A DNA stretch of 64,000 nucleotides from Chrysogorgia sp. JL179-B06 (Eukaryota; Cnidaria; Anthozoa; Scleralcyonacea; Chrysogorgiidae): the NCBI GenBank assembly GCA_035772405.1, contig JAYKKM010000047.1, forward strand, positions 3,514,001 to 3,578,000, given 5' to 3'. The notes below the pieces were generated by a model, which saw only the letters and a program-made list of their open reading frames with translations, did no database searches and was not told where the DNA came from. Both the position numbers and the translations under genes were made by a program. Shown one piece after another: positions 40,701 to 51,115 of the stretch. Every line of letters begins with the position of its first letter. The stretch's first letter is position 1.

Positions 40701-42421
40701 CGAGGTTTATTACCTCTTAGTTTGGTCTTTACCTTTGATTTTACCTTGTGATGTTTTACCCGGCGTCGTTTTGAATGAGATTTTAACACACTATGTCGCG
40801 GAATCATCGATTTCTTGACGTTGTTTCTCACTTGGCTAATCTTTCTTTCCCCGATTTTCGAGCTATGATATTTATAATTGTCCTCTGATTTTTCTTTTCT
40901 CTTTATTTTTGACCTACCAGACCTAGTTTTCCTTTTCGTTTTGACAACTTTACGAAGGTGCTTCACACGAAGCCGTCGGTGCTTCGATTTCTTACGCTTA
41001 ACATGATTAACTATGTTCGTTCGTTTCGAGCTGCGACTATTTAAAGCAGCATGAAGTTGCCACGAATCGTCATCGACCGGCTTTTCCCCACGCCCTTCCT
41101 CTAGAGGCCACCTATGAATCCTGTCGTCCATTTCCTCTCCTGCAACTTTAGCGGACGTCTGATGTTGTTGATTCACGTCTTGGTGTTGATTGGTCATTGC
41201 CGGCTGAACAAAGTTTCCAATGTCATTAATATGTACAACAGAGTTACTAGTTGTCGGCAACATTCCACCGCCTTGACCATTAAGAGCATTGAAGTTGCTC
41301 CAATCTTCTGTCTGATTAATTTCTCCATTGTTATAGTAAGGATTCCAGCTGTTTGAGCTAATTGCTTTGGTGTAGATGGAACGGCCTGCGTTAGCATCTA
41401 CCCCCATTTTGCTAGTAGGATTATCATTATAGGCATTTTCGTTATTGGAAGGGTATGTCCACTTCCCAGATGCCCTGTCATAATAAAAGCGAGTCTTTTG
41501 CGATGAAAATTGAGTGTCGTAGGGATTCTGCGAATCACGTGCACCTGCCTGATTCCAAACAAATCCACTTCCAGAAGGCCAACTATGTCCCCACTTTGGC
41601 CACGATGAACTCTTTGTTCCCCAGTTTTCATAACTACCACCACTTACCGCTGGGGATGTAACACGATTACGCAACTCCGAGTTGCCAGATTGCGGTACTC
41701 TTGTATAGCTTTCCGTCGAGTCGGAACCATTATTATCCTTGAAATTCCATGCAGGCAAACGTGAATCCATTTTTCCTAAACCGCTAAATCTTAGGTTTGC
41801 CGATGCTGATTGTAAAACATTTTTTTTGTTTTTGTCCTGCGATATTGATGTACCGTCATAACCAACTGTCCCTTGTCGTAAATAGTTCTGACGGCCTTGT
41901 GGATGACTGGATGTGGTACCCTCAAGAATGGGGTTTTCATTGTTCGTAGCCAATTTCGACCACGCATAGCCATGTTCCCCCATCGGAGCTACGCTATAAA
42001 TCCTGCTCTTTTTATCTTTTGGTGACGTTTGCGCAGCAGGTGTCAAAGAGTCCACGGGCAAATGTTCCACAAAGTTGTCAACCTTGGGCCATTTCGGGGG
42101 CAATCTTTTTGTAAGAGCGTCACTGGAATGGTTGTGCACCGTGCTGTTGCTTGGTTTGCGACTGCCGTGTTTCGATAGACCGACTGGTAGAGACACAATT
42201 TTACGAATGATATACACCAGAACCAGCAAGAATAAAACGACAAAAATGTAGAACAATACTGAATGAGCGACTCTTTGACAGCAAATAAGTTCGTTGAGTT
42301 TGGGACAAGAGATATTTGCCACACCGTTCCATTTTGGAATCTCCTTGCTGCTTGACGATCGGCTTTCACGTGAATCACTTCTATTTTCACCTGGAGCTTT
42401 TTCGGCTCTGTCTGTTACCAT
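37721..42421 (-). CDS. Membrane-anchored polyampholyte protein with C-terminal SGNH/GDSL hydrolase domain
   Basis: 1,566 residues from the ATG at 42421, uninterrupted. An acceptor-like TTCCATTTAG just upstream leaves room for an earlier exon. One membrane helix (near 54-72, FYIFVVLFLLVLVYII) suggests a type II membrane protein. A Ser/Asn/Gly-rich region follows, then a Lys/Arg block (about 40500-41050), a long Asp-rich block (about 39600-40200) and a second basic block. The last 217 residues are an SGNH hydrolase: block I CFGDSLTSGY (Ser near 1359), block III GGTND (near 1427-1431) and block V DHIHMNP (Asp 1540, His 1543). The catalytic triad is complete, so esterase or lipase-like activity outside the cell is plausible; the substrate is unknown. 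The long charged linker is unusual for the family. A biomineral or matrix association is only a speculation from composition. Confidence 0.85.
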   Translation of the reverse strand: MVTDRAEKAPGENRSDSRESRSSSSKEIPKWNGVANISCPKLNELICCQRVAHSVLFYIFVVLFLLVLVYIIRKIVSLPVGLSKHGSRKPSNSTVHNHSSDALTKRLPPKWPKVDNFVEHLPVDSLTPAAQTSPKDKKSRIYSVAPMGEHGYAWSKLATNNENPILEGTTSSHPQGRQNYLRQGTVGYDGTSISQDKNKKNVLQSASANLRFSGLGKMDSRLPAWNFKDNNGSDSTESYTRVPQSGNSELRNRVTSPAVSGGSYENWGTKSSSWPKWGHSWPSGSGFVWNQAGARDSQNPYDTQFSSQKTRFYYDRASGKWTYPSNNENAYNDNPTSKMGVDANAGRSIYTKAISSNSWNPYYNNGEINQTEDWSNFNALNGQGGGMLPTTSNSVVHINDIGNFVQPAMTNQHQDVNQQHQTSAKVAGEEMDDRIHRWPLEEGRGEKPVDDDSWQLHAALNSRSSKRTNIVNHVKRKKSKHRRLRVKHLRKVVKTKRKTRSGRSKIKRKEKSEDNYKYHSSKIGERKISQVRNNVKKSMIPRHSVLKSHSKRRRVKHHKVKSKVKTKLRGNKPRLSPEVRRLKIRLHGKRRLKNSAISKNRRKSSTRRFSSYSSYKRFVKGHQISDVLVGTWHHATHHVRHCKTLSQFKTNGKVKLSKQYMHQKRKYRYTVLSCRYIGTGNNDNDVSEDTDGNSDTISPLGRQICREFWYITTGKIILRTLKGEHSGNTYIVTLCNKGISSKGLKDSLVKTSEDEDDLTDHNDNDDADSSNANKETGNDDRDLNSDFRGNHDDTDTDDDNRDTDKEIGDRNDDVDIDDKSDIEERTRNDNNDDDNIDLDDDDNDNNGPETTKGPGKEKHTDNKDSNDDEDFDKDSDYDDQKTDTNRRTDDDDTATDTDDILTETSSGSDSLAKHDSENDDKATENDDDVDLNTRKKNKTDHKRKKAATKRKTKISKIHGRKLKIHGRKGMIKKSSIHKARRRHLKLHKRLKPNKKQKHNIASNRDANDDNSKVYERLREVLSKNNDINDEGDALAKLVAAISQKKSNPESSAKRKKRKKARVHSRKNESKRKKNMTIIKISPLFKNLPIKDTNAVSILLRKLISNNIESHSQVTREKPTGVESKDKQQKINSKATTKETKVTAVKQVSQVDTKDVLKALLPRFLPRPTSVMTAAPTPTAHPPMATTHAPDPVPILSLLRKLGIKASLAGNKNSTLKGLLPANKSRDGLSRDKILDTKRTSAFTPGVPSLKVRQLPLLRNPPAPISPNPSEQPLAQIPRPQSSLRSRIPTAQSTQNYLKLPTPPTFTTSERNTIAAPIPQRNNGRTTSYSTSGYSAYRSPNNNPYSLQTPSINILCFGDSLTSGYYNHGRGKHPYSIRLNQLLDPGGTHRYKIVTRGMIGEMVHGDMTKRLPKVLNEGTRFDWVLILGGTNDVAHVKNFGDDEEFTRQLINVWSPKIVNDIEKLHEIARQYRARTVLMTIPETAYELWPEFRSIRSMRLSVNAALRQYATQVRDTTVLCDLAVKLPRSSLSKELLKFYWNDHIHMNPVGYNKMAEVIQQCIRPYLTK

Positions 42422-43363
42422 GACAACATTGGCATATCCTAAATGGAAGAAAGGGTCCAATGCAATAAATCACGTGCCAAAACTACTGTCTGATGTCATA
42501 GTTAGGTGTGGATTGTGGAATGGTAGTATTTGCATTTTAGCTTGTAAGAACCTAGGCGCAGTGCCATTAATACTTGTGTTCAGGATAAATAAAATATACT
42601 AAAAAGTAAAAATAGATATAGACATGTTTGTACATGTGCTGACTTACGCCTTACAGCAACCAGAGAGACAAAAAACAAACAAAACTTATGAAAAATTAAT
42701 AGAAAATATCTTATCCTGTATTAAAATAATCCATTTCTATTCAGTCGATATAAAATTGTTCAACTAAAATTTAGATTATTTATTTCCCACTGCATCCTAA
42801 TTTAAGGTCCCTATTCCACAGTCTTGACCTAAACAGCTATAACGTCAAAATCAGTAGCTACGTTTTGTAGTTAACTCATTGGTTATATGTTAGAAGTATT
42901 TTATAACCTATAACAAGTTATTAAATTTTAAATATGACAATTAGTAATTGTGTAGTTTGCAGTTCAGACACCGTCACCATTCCTGCTTGCTTAAAGCGCT
43001 TATCTGGTGTTTGGGGATTTTACATATTTCTGATCTTTGGCATCGTTTGTAAAACATGATCATTTGTAAAACATCTTGTCGTCCGAAAAATTAGTCTTCA
43101 TGTAATTTTTCCACTATGACCGCGTTAGAAAAAATGGGTCCGCGATGCGAACATGTGGCTACCGCATGGAACGTTAATGTCTGAGTCAGCCTTGTCTGCA
43201 ATGAGCATGTGGTGTGACCAAAAGGGAGCCCCATTTTTATTAAACAAAAAGACTACGTTATCTAAACTGTGGAAAGATCCAAATCTGTAATACTAACTGA
43301 AATATTCATTTATACTGGGTCATTTATATCCCCACTATGGGATCACTGTCACGGAGGCTCTTA
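42422..43363. other. Upstream region of the SGNH gene
   Basis: No gene. At 42990-43130 lies one arm-like copy (GGGGATTTTACATAT, CATCTTGTCG.CCGAAAA) related to the foldback at 61258-61600. Confidence 0.5.
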
Positions 43364-43833
43364 CCCAGGGCATTTTGCCTCCACGGCGGAAGGTCGGCGA
43401 AAATGGCCCTGGGATCGGCTGGTCCATTCTATAATGCTATTGGCTTGTCATAAAACTCAATTAATTCAGCCGAGTATAATTTATTCATCTAAATCTGAAT
43501 GCTGTCTTCAAATTTTACAGCAAATTAGAAGTGATAGCTTTCGCTAAATTGGATATATGCTTCTTCATACCTTTTGTAAGAGATAACCATGGATGTATGG
43601 TGGATTATTAAGCTTGTTAGCTGCTTTTATGCCGACGAATCACTGACATGAACAACTCCGAAGAGCATTGAATATTTCTCAATTATTCAGGTCAACAAAG
43701 TAGACAAAGGAAATGCAACAAAGACCACAAAAATTATCATATCTAAACATCCAGAAATTCTGGGTGTCATGTGACCAGCCGATCCCAGGGCCATTTTCGC
43801 CGACCTTTCACCGTGGAGGCAAAATGCACTGGG
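43364..43833. mobile_element. MITE with about 60-bp terminal inverted repeats
   Basis: The left end reads CCCAGGGCATTTTGCCTCCA and extends to GGGATCGGCTGGTC; the right end is its near-exact reverse complement. The interior is shared with 5455-5800. There is no coding capacity. TIRs of this length with a short interior point to a non-autonomous DNA transposon. Confidence 0.85.
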
Positions 43834-43984
43834 AACGAGGTTGATGTGGTGCCTTTAAAGTGTCTATGAAATGAAAATTCGAAAATTCGCGATTGTATTT
43901 GAAAGAACATTTAAAATAGTGAAAAATAGCTTTACATGCTTTTCATATGTTATCCCATTCTTGAATTATTACGCTTTATATAAT

Positions 43985-44780
43985 TTGAGCTGTGACGTCA
44001 CAAGATGACACTGCCAGCATTACTGCCATTTGCAAGCGACCGTTAAGCGTGCGATTTTTTTCATGTTTGTTTACGTTTGAAAGTTGGACGTTTCACACGA
44101 AAACGTTGAACGTTTAAAAACAAATAAATCAACTTGCGGCGTCAGTTCAAAGAAACCTGTCAAAATGACGCCGCAAGTTGATTGATTTGTTTTTAAACGT
44201 TCAACGTTTTCGTGTGAAACGTCCAACTTTCAAACGTAAACAAACATGAAAAAAATTGCACGCTTAACGGTCGCTTGCAAATGGCAGTAAAAGAAAAACT
44301 GAAAATCAGGCATATCTTCAGACTGGTTCAACTAAATAGATTCAAACCTAATACCTTGCTGACTTACTCAGTAAAAAAAACTAACATTATCATGCTTCTA
44401 ATGCGATTGCTATGGTAACAGATTAGTTTCCAGATTACTCTCTTCTTTATAATAATTCTTTATTTTCAACCACACTAACAGCAACTATTTAGTTTTAGGA
44501 AGTTGACATGCTTTTTCCATAATTTCCAATGTAACAATACTGTTTAACAATAAAACAGTAACTGCAATGACTAAAAGTAGAAAATTTTGTTTCTTTACAA
44601 AGTAGTCTGGTAACGAATCTGTTACCATGGGAACCTAATAACAACAATCTCAATACCGAGTCTTGTTGACTCAGTAAGTCTACATGGTTTGAGCCGGTTT
44701 AGTCAAACCAATCCAAAGATATGCCTGATTTTGAGTTTTGATGTAATGCTGTATCCATCTTGTGACGTCACAGCTTAAGT
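43985..44780. mobile_element. TIR element with nested perfect palindrome
   Basis: Outer ends GCTGTGACGTCACAAGATG and complement (44757-44776). Inside, a near-perfect palindrome of about 270 bp (44022-44290) has arms of about 120 bp meeting near 44150. A second inverted pair, GAAAATCAGGCATATCTT (44298) and complement (44740), brackets the rest. Confidence 0.75.
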
Positions 44781-45030
44781 TCATACATGTCCAATATAGC
44801 CATCGGATGTCGGAACGTAAAAGGCTTTTACGGACCGTCAACTCAGTACTGATGGTTAGGCACTTGAGAGTTGAGATAATACAGGCTGAATGATGGTTCC
44901 TATCGTGCAGATCGTACGGACCGTGCCATCTACATTAGAAAGGATTTATGGTGAAGGAAAATTTAGATTGTTGGAATACATACATTTTAAGACCAAACCG
45001 GGACCAGTTGCGAAAAATGCAACTTCAAGG

Positions 45031-45102
45031 TCTTCCGGCTGGAATTGAACCCGCGACCCTGCGATGCTAGTGCAGTGCTCTGACCACTGAGCTACGGAAG
45101 CC
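45031..45102 (-). tRNA. tRNA-Ala-like sequence (probably a tRNA-derived SINE head)
   Basis: Minus strand GGCTTCCGTAGCTCAGTGGT starts a cloverleaf-like sequence with an A-box-like TAGCTCAGTGG and a B-box GGTTCAATTCC. The anticodon loop is CTAGCAT (AGC, Ala). The first acceptor pair, one anticodon-stem pair and one T-stem pair are mismatched. A downstream body to about 44945 fits a SINE better than a functional tRNA. Confidence 0.55.
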
Positions 45103-45156
45103 GTTGCCGAGAGCCTAGTCACGAGTTCTGTATATAGTGGTGGTAATGCCGGGATA

Positions 45157-45592
45157 GGCGGAAAAACATCCAAAATTGAACCACCTCTTTGTTCTATTGA
45201 TATCTCTTGAAATAACCACAACTGTTGCGAAAGCTATACATTTTCTGAAAGCCCAATAAACCGGCTTTTACTTGTGCTTTTAAATTTCCCAAACAAAACA
45301 CATTATGTTAATATCAATTAGCATAATTATCATAAATCAGGTTGAAAAATTTACATTTTTCTAGAAAAGGCCATCTTGCACGCCCGCGTAGCATCTTGAA
45401 AACTCAAAATGCCACCAATCGCAGAGTTGTTTATGAAATCAAGTCAAACTTGGCGTGTGCGTGGACCTCATTTTCCTGGCGCTTGTCGAATTTCAATTTT
45501 TAATCTTGCGTTACCGTGTGCCGTGTTTTTCGATTGACGACTTTGCGGGTCTTCTTAAGACCCGTTTTGACTGGGCCGATGAGGAAAGAGTT
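45157..45592 (-). repeat. Copy of the TTAA MITE, inverted relative to 57621-58075
   Basis: Collinear on the opposite strand with most of 57621-58075 (shared GAACCACCTCTTTGTTCTAT and CTTGCACGCCCGCGTAGCAT). Neither end carries TTAA here, so this copy is decayed or truncated. Confidence 0.8.
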
Positions 45593-48500
45593 CTACATTA
45601 CATTAGGATCTACATCTACATTAGGATGGTTACGGACCGTGAATTTAAATACAGATGGTGTTCTTAAAAAAAACCCTAATGTTGCTTCGTTCTTAATAAA
45701 TTAAACCCCGTCATTAACTAAGTCTAAGCCACGGTATTGCCGTTTCAAACAATATTATCACAATGTTGCTTCGTCATTAACTAAGTCTAAGACCACTATT
45801 GCCGCATCAAACAACATTTTGTTATAGACTAGGGAGTAGAGAGTGCATAAACCAGGTGTTGAAATGTTCTCATGGTGGATTACTAGACAGCTGCTGTTGG
45901 TAAACTAACAGCAGATTTAACAAATCGTCAGAGAAAAATGCACTTTTAAGACAAACATAGGTTCCATTATTACATGTCATGGATTCACCGGTTAATGGTT
46001 CACTATAGGTTGAGGAATACGTTTTCTCATCTAATAATACCATGTTAGGAACATGTCAACAACAAAAAACATTTTTCACAGAAACCTTCATACAATTACT
46101 GCAGAGAGGAACTATTCTATAATGCTGAAATCGTCTTAATGATGTTCGTAATCTTGGTACAAATTATAATGACGAGGAATAATGTACAGTACTCGGGATG
46201 AGAATAATGATAATGATAAATGTTTGACTCCAACCAGTTACCGTCGGTTTACTCGTCCAACGCTCTACTAACTGATCTACATGGCCAAGACGGGAACATG
46301 CAGGTCTTGAAATGATGGTATATTATGTGATATTCCGAAACAGATACTAGTTTCATCGATATCGAGAGCAATGTTTAGGTAATATATTCCCGATATACGA
46401 AGCTCTTCCTGTATGATGAAATTTTTTGATCTCTTCCAAAAAGAGCATACATGAGTAAAGATGCATATAGCATACACGGTGTATTTAACATTTAGGCTCT
46501 TTTTTTAACTCTTAGTACATTACCCCACGAATGTGTAGTAAAGAGAAACATCAGTGAATCTAATCAGCATACACTCATGGATACCGGCTGTAGCCTTCTG
46601 TTGGCACTAAGTTTATAAGTTTATGCTTAATTACTTTTGTTAAATAATGGTCATAACTGTCCAAATTAGCTTATAAAATTTGCACAAACATAATAATTCA
46701 CGGTTTGTGATTCAGTTACCGGTGAATGGCCATGGTAAAGAAGCAGGTCAATGAAGCGCACTTAGTTAACTTCAGCCTGAAGAAGCACTGTCCTAGATCC
46801 AGTTCATTTTAACTGGACTTAATATTCCTATACTATACAGTTTTCAAGGTTCTAGCCAACATTTAGTATTAAAAAACGTTTACTTACATGACATGAACCC
46901 AAACTCGCGTTCAAGGGCCACTTACGCTTGATGCGTGAAAAGCGATGCAACCTGTCGACTTCGTTCATCCGTAAGCCATAAAGCATTCGAGCGACAATAT
47001 TCCGGTGTTTATGCAAATATTCAGTATCTAAAAGACTTTATCATGCGTTACATATTGTATACATTAATAAAGCCCACTATAATTGCTGAATAATTGTTAC
47101 TTTAGATATCTCTTTGTTAAGGTGTGGCAATGTAAATCTGATTTTAAGCGATGACTTTATTTGGATGTCAAAATGTGCTGGTCACCTGACAGCAATGCTT
47201 AATAATGCGACGTTTTCGCGAGTGCGTGTGTTTGTGTCCACGTGCGTGCGTATAACCTTGACACTTTAATTTCCTTCAATACCTAAGAATCAATGTCTCC
47301 AAGTCGATGTTGGCAATGAGATCATAAATGTATTTACTGTTATTTTTCACATTTCATATCATTGTTCCTAAAAGAACCTCGTTGCATACAAGAAGGAATT
47401 ATCCCCTAAACATCGACTGTGCGAGATACATGGAGTTTTAGGTGGGTGGTACACAGGGTGCTAGAGAAGTGGTAGCACACATCAATCCCTCCTTAAAGGA
47501 AATAAAATATATAAATGAAAAGCTATACTGAATAGAAAGATAGAGAATTAAAGCCAAAATGCTTAGCAAGTAGTGAAATTGTATTAGTTCTGGCCATTTA
47601 TTTCATCAAAGATTCTGCGATTGTTCTATAGTTCCTACTATAAAATAAGTAACACTACATGCTGTCTCATTTTTATTTATATTTTTACACACTACATGCT
47701 GTCATGATTGGCTACTAACAAAAGTTACCTCTCCATGTATATGTATAATATACGAGAAAATGCGCCACATCCGAACGTAGTGTATTATGGATTCTATTTA
47801 TTTTTAATTTAGACTCATTATCAAGTTATAACGGCAGTCGGAAAGTTAAAAAAACACTGGAGAAGATATAACAATCATGGATGGATGGATGGATAAGGTA
47901 CATGTAAGGTGAGGTAAGGTAAGGTATAAGGTGAGGTGAGGTGAGGTATTAGGTGAGGTGAGGTATAAGGTGAGGTATAAGGTAAGGTGAGGCGAGGCGA
48001 GGCGAGGCAAGGTAAAAGAGCCAAGCAACATAAATTCAGATTTTGGAACATTTACAGTAATACTGTAGACTCAAGATCTTTATTTATCATTGTTTGAATT
48101 TCAGAATTATGACAATCACAGTAAATTAAATTATATTATCGTCAGCATATAGTCTGGCAATTTGAAATGCAATTTGAAATAACATTTATGTATATCAGGA
48201 AAATTAACGGTCCTACAGTATATACCCTGTGGAACACCACATGAAATATTTTGAGTCAGACTTAGTTATGACTTTTTCATCATGACCGAAATATTCTAAT
48301 TTTTGTAAAAGAATACTATGATAAACGTGTCAAAAGCCTTTTTTAAATCTAAATATTAAATTTCTGTCAATGTTAAACCACTCGTTTGTGAGGTCTAACA
48401 TCGCTGTTACAATAGAATGTAATGACCTAAAATTACCAGATTGACATTAATTTATCAAGCTGTGTTCATTTGCAGATAGTTATATAATTAGAGAGATTGG

Positions 48501-49507
48501 TCGGTAATTATCAGCATCGCGGCAGCGATTTCCAGAATTACCTTCGCTATTTTACAATCGCTAGGAAACACTTTCGTTTCGATTGATAGATTAAAAAGGC
48601 TAGTTAGAAACTCGAATATATAAATAATGTACTGCAATCGTCAAAACTATTAGAAATGTTATCAACTCCAGCAGCTTTGGCGGTATTAATACTTTGCAAG
48701 AGTGTTAAGCTGACTCTCATACGATTGATTTTAGTAAAACTAAATTTAGAGCTACACGGTAGCTTTTGTTAAAAAGTCCTCAGGGTGTGATGTACTAGAC
48801 TTTGCTGTAATTGTGATGCAAGTTGGGTACCAATCGCGGCAAAAATGTATTAAATTTATTTGATATACTGTATTTTTTTAATCTGTTGTACAGTGTAAAT
48901 ACAGATGATGTAAGATTAATCATGGATAAACTCAACTACAATCGTTATGCAAAGTATTATTTAAGTAGTTGTGGTACATTATGGTGGGATTACACTTCAT
49001 TATACTGTATATATGTTGACATTGACTGCTACTGCGACCGCTTGCTTATAGCCAACATGTAGATCCTCATGGAAAATGTTTTGACTATGCATACATTTAA
49101 AAGAAGTTCAACCGATCATAAATACACTTTCTCTGGAATTACAAAAGGAAACAGAACTATCAGGGTTATAGCTCTGGCCTTGATTACCGCGTTGACCAAC
49201 CCGCCATATTGTATATATACTTGCTCTCTCTGTTTAGTTAAGTTGGGATTAATAGCAGAAAATCATTAAAACGAACAAGACAGGTACACCTGTACATCAT
49301 TGTGTCTTTTGATGGACAAAACTAAGTCCACAGATCTTTTGATAAAACCACGAGGACACCCGCTTAACTTTAGCAGGTGTATTCTAGATCATGTTACAAA
49401 GATTATCTGAAACATATACACTGGCAAATTAAATGTATTGTAAGGTTTCATGAAAAAGCAAAAAGGTTTTGTTTTGATCGAGATGTCGCTCTAAACTACA
49501 ATCCAAA
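45593..49507. other. Gene-free stretch with simple repeats
   Basis: Holds an approximately 75-bp imperfect tandem duplication (45680-45825, CATTAACTAAGTCTAAG twice), an AGGTGAGGTATAAGGT-type microsatellite at 47880-48013 and a LINE remnant at 48200-48560. No other gene recognised. Confidence 0.5.
48200..48560 (-). pseudogene. LINE reverse transcriptase remnant
   Basis: The minus strand shows decayed RT phrases. A segment just above AAAGCCTTTTTTAAATC corresponds to D-L-K-K-A-F-D-T (near 48330), and the CCCTGTGGAACACC stretch near 48225 is the complement of a GVPQG-type segment. It resembles the 30240-31015 fragment but is more eroded. Confidence 0.5.
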
Positions 49508-50849
49508 ATGATGAAAGAGGTAGACCACGATGACCACGAGGTTGTCTCTTTACTGGACGAGGATGAGAAAGACGAAAATCGTCTAAAATATGGCAGATGT
49601 TTAAACCGGCAACTCATTGCTCCGAAACTCTTCTACTTCCTCTTCTTTTCCGCCCAAGGGTCGTTGATGCCGTATCTCGCGTTGTATTACAAACAACTTC
49701 GCCTATCTGCTGCAGAGGTTGGCATTGTATCTGGGACAAAGATGTACGTTGCCTTCCTTATTATACCACTGTGGAGCATGCTGGTTGACAAATTCAAGGT
49801 CGGAAGACTTGTGTTCATCATGTCGACGTCCGCATTGATTGTTACTATGCTAACTATATCGATGGCTCCAGTCGATGTTTGTGAGTCCCACGGTTCGTCC
49901 ACAACCAAAAGAAGCTCACCTGTAGATGAAATGCCCGTATTTAATCAAACCATGGATCCGGAATATTTCAGTGCTCGGCAAAATGACGGATTCGCACTCC
50001 GTGATCCAAGCACCGATGCTGCAGCGTTTGACACGCATTCATCGATGTTAACACAAAAAGATTCTCATGTATCTCATCATAATTTGAACCTCTTTCTATT
50101 TTTATTTTTTGTAACAATTTGTGGAACAGTGTTCTCGTGTCCTTGTCTAAGCTTGGCAGATTCGGCTACGGTCGAGCTTCTTGCAAGGAACTCCGAAACA
50201 CACAAATATGGAAACCAACGCTTGTGGGGATCGATGGGCAACGGCTTAGCTGCCTTTATAGTTGGAGCGTCTATAAGTCAAACGAATCTTTGCCCTGGCG
50301 GAGAGAAGCAAGTGAATTATTTACTGTGTTTTTATATTTTCTCAGTGTTTTTGTTTCTCGCAATTATTGCTGGTAGTCGCCTTCAGTTCAACTCGAAGCC
50401 GGAGTCGAATTGTGAAGGCGAGTCTCCTCCGCGGTTGCTCGCTTCCCTCTGCCGCGTCCTCGCGAATGTCAATTACCTTATATTTCTGTTCACCGTCTTC
50501 TTTGATGGCGTCGCCATGTCTTTCATCAAAACGTTTCTTTTCTGGTATCTTAAAGACCTTGGGGGCAGCCAGTTTCTGTTCAGTGTCATAACGGCTGTCA
50601 ATTGCTCAGTCGAAGTATTGGTGTATTTCTTCTCGTCGTATTTGATAAAGCGAGTGGGAAGTATTCGCGTGCTCTGTATTGGATTGATGTGCTACACTGT
50701 GCGCTTCACATATTATGCATTCCTGGAGAAACCGTGGCTTGTTCTTATTGTGGAACCACTCTCCGGCATAACGACAGCTGCGCTGTGGTCTGCTATTATG
50801 TCTCACGTTGGCGTCACCGCGATGAAGGAATCAGCATTTACACTTCAAG
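49508..50849 (+). CDS. MFSD6-like transporter gene B, main exon
   Basis: 447 codons from the ATG at 49508 (MMKEVDHDDHEVV) to a donor at 50849/50850 (CAAG|GTAGGT, phase 1). It covers the acidic N-tail, first helices (LFYFLFFSAQGSLMPYLALY), MFS loop VDKFKVGRLVFI, long glycosylatable extracellular loop, LADSATVELLARN, and C-half helices (KTFLFWYLKDLGGSQFLFSV). It corresponds to both exons of gene A without the intron at LADTATLQVL. The terminal exon is at 58190. Together they give about 510 residues, typical of MFSD6-like proteins. The substrate is unknown. Confidence 0.9.
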
Positions 50850-51115
50850 GTAGGTTGTTATGTATATACATTGATGTATAGTGAATGTGGTAGCTTGGAG
50901 TAGACAGCCGATACATGGACAATCGTCAAGTTACAGTCCGAAAATGTTTCGGACTGTAACTGATTGAGAGGTTCTACATGTTTATACTGTACACATGCAC
51001 AATAGTTTTTGTTTATATTTACATGTTTATATTTGTGCACACACAATACTGTACACAAACAAGCATTACTAATACTATTAGGCAGTACATATATCATTCT
51101 AACCAATACATGCAC

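Noticed and set aside
45031..45102. Functional tRNA-Ala gene
   Set aside because: Mismatches in three stems and an attached downstream body point to a SINE head or pseudogene.
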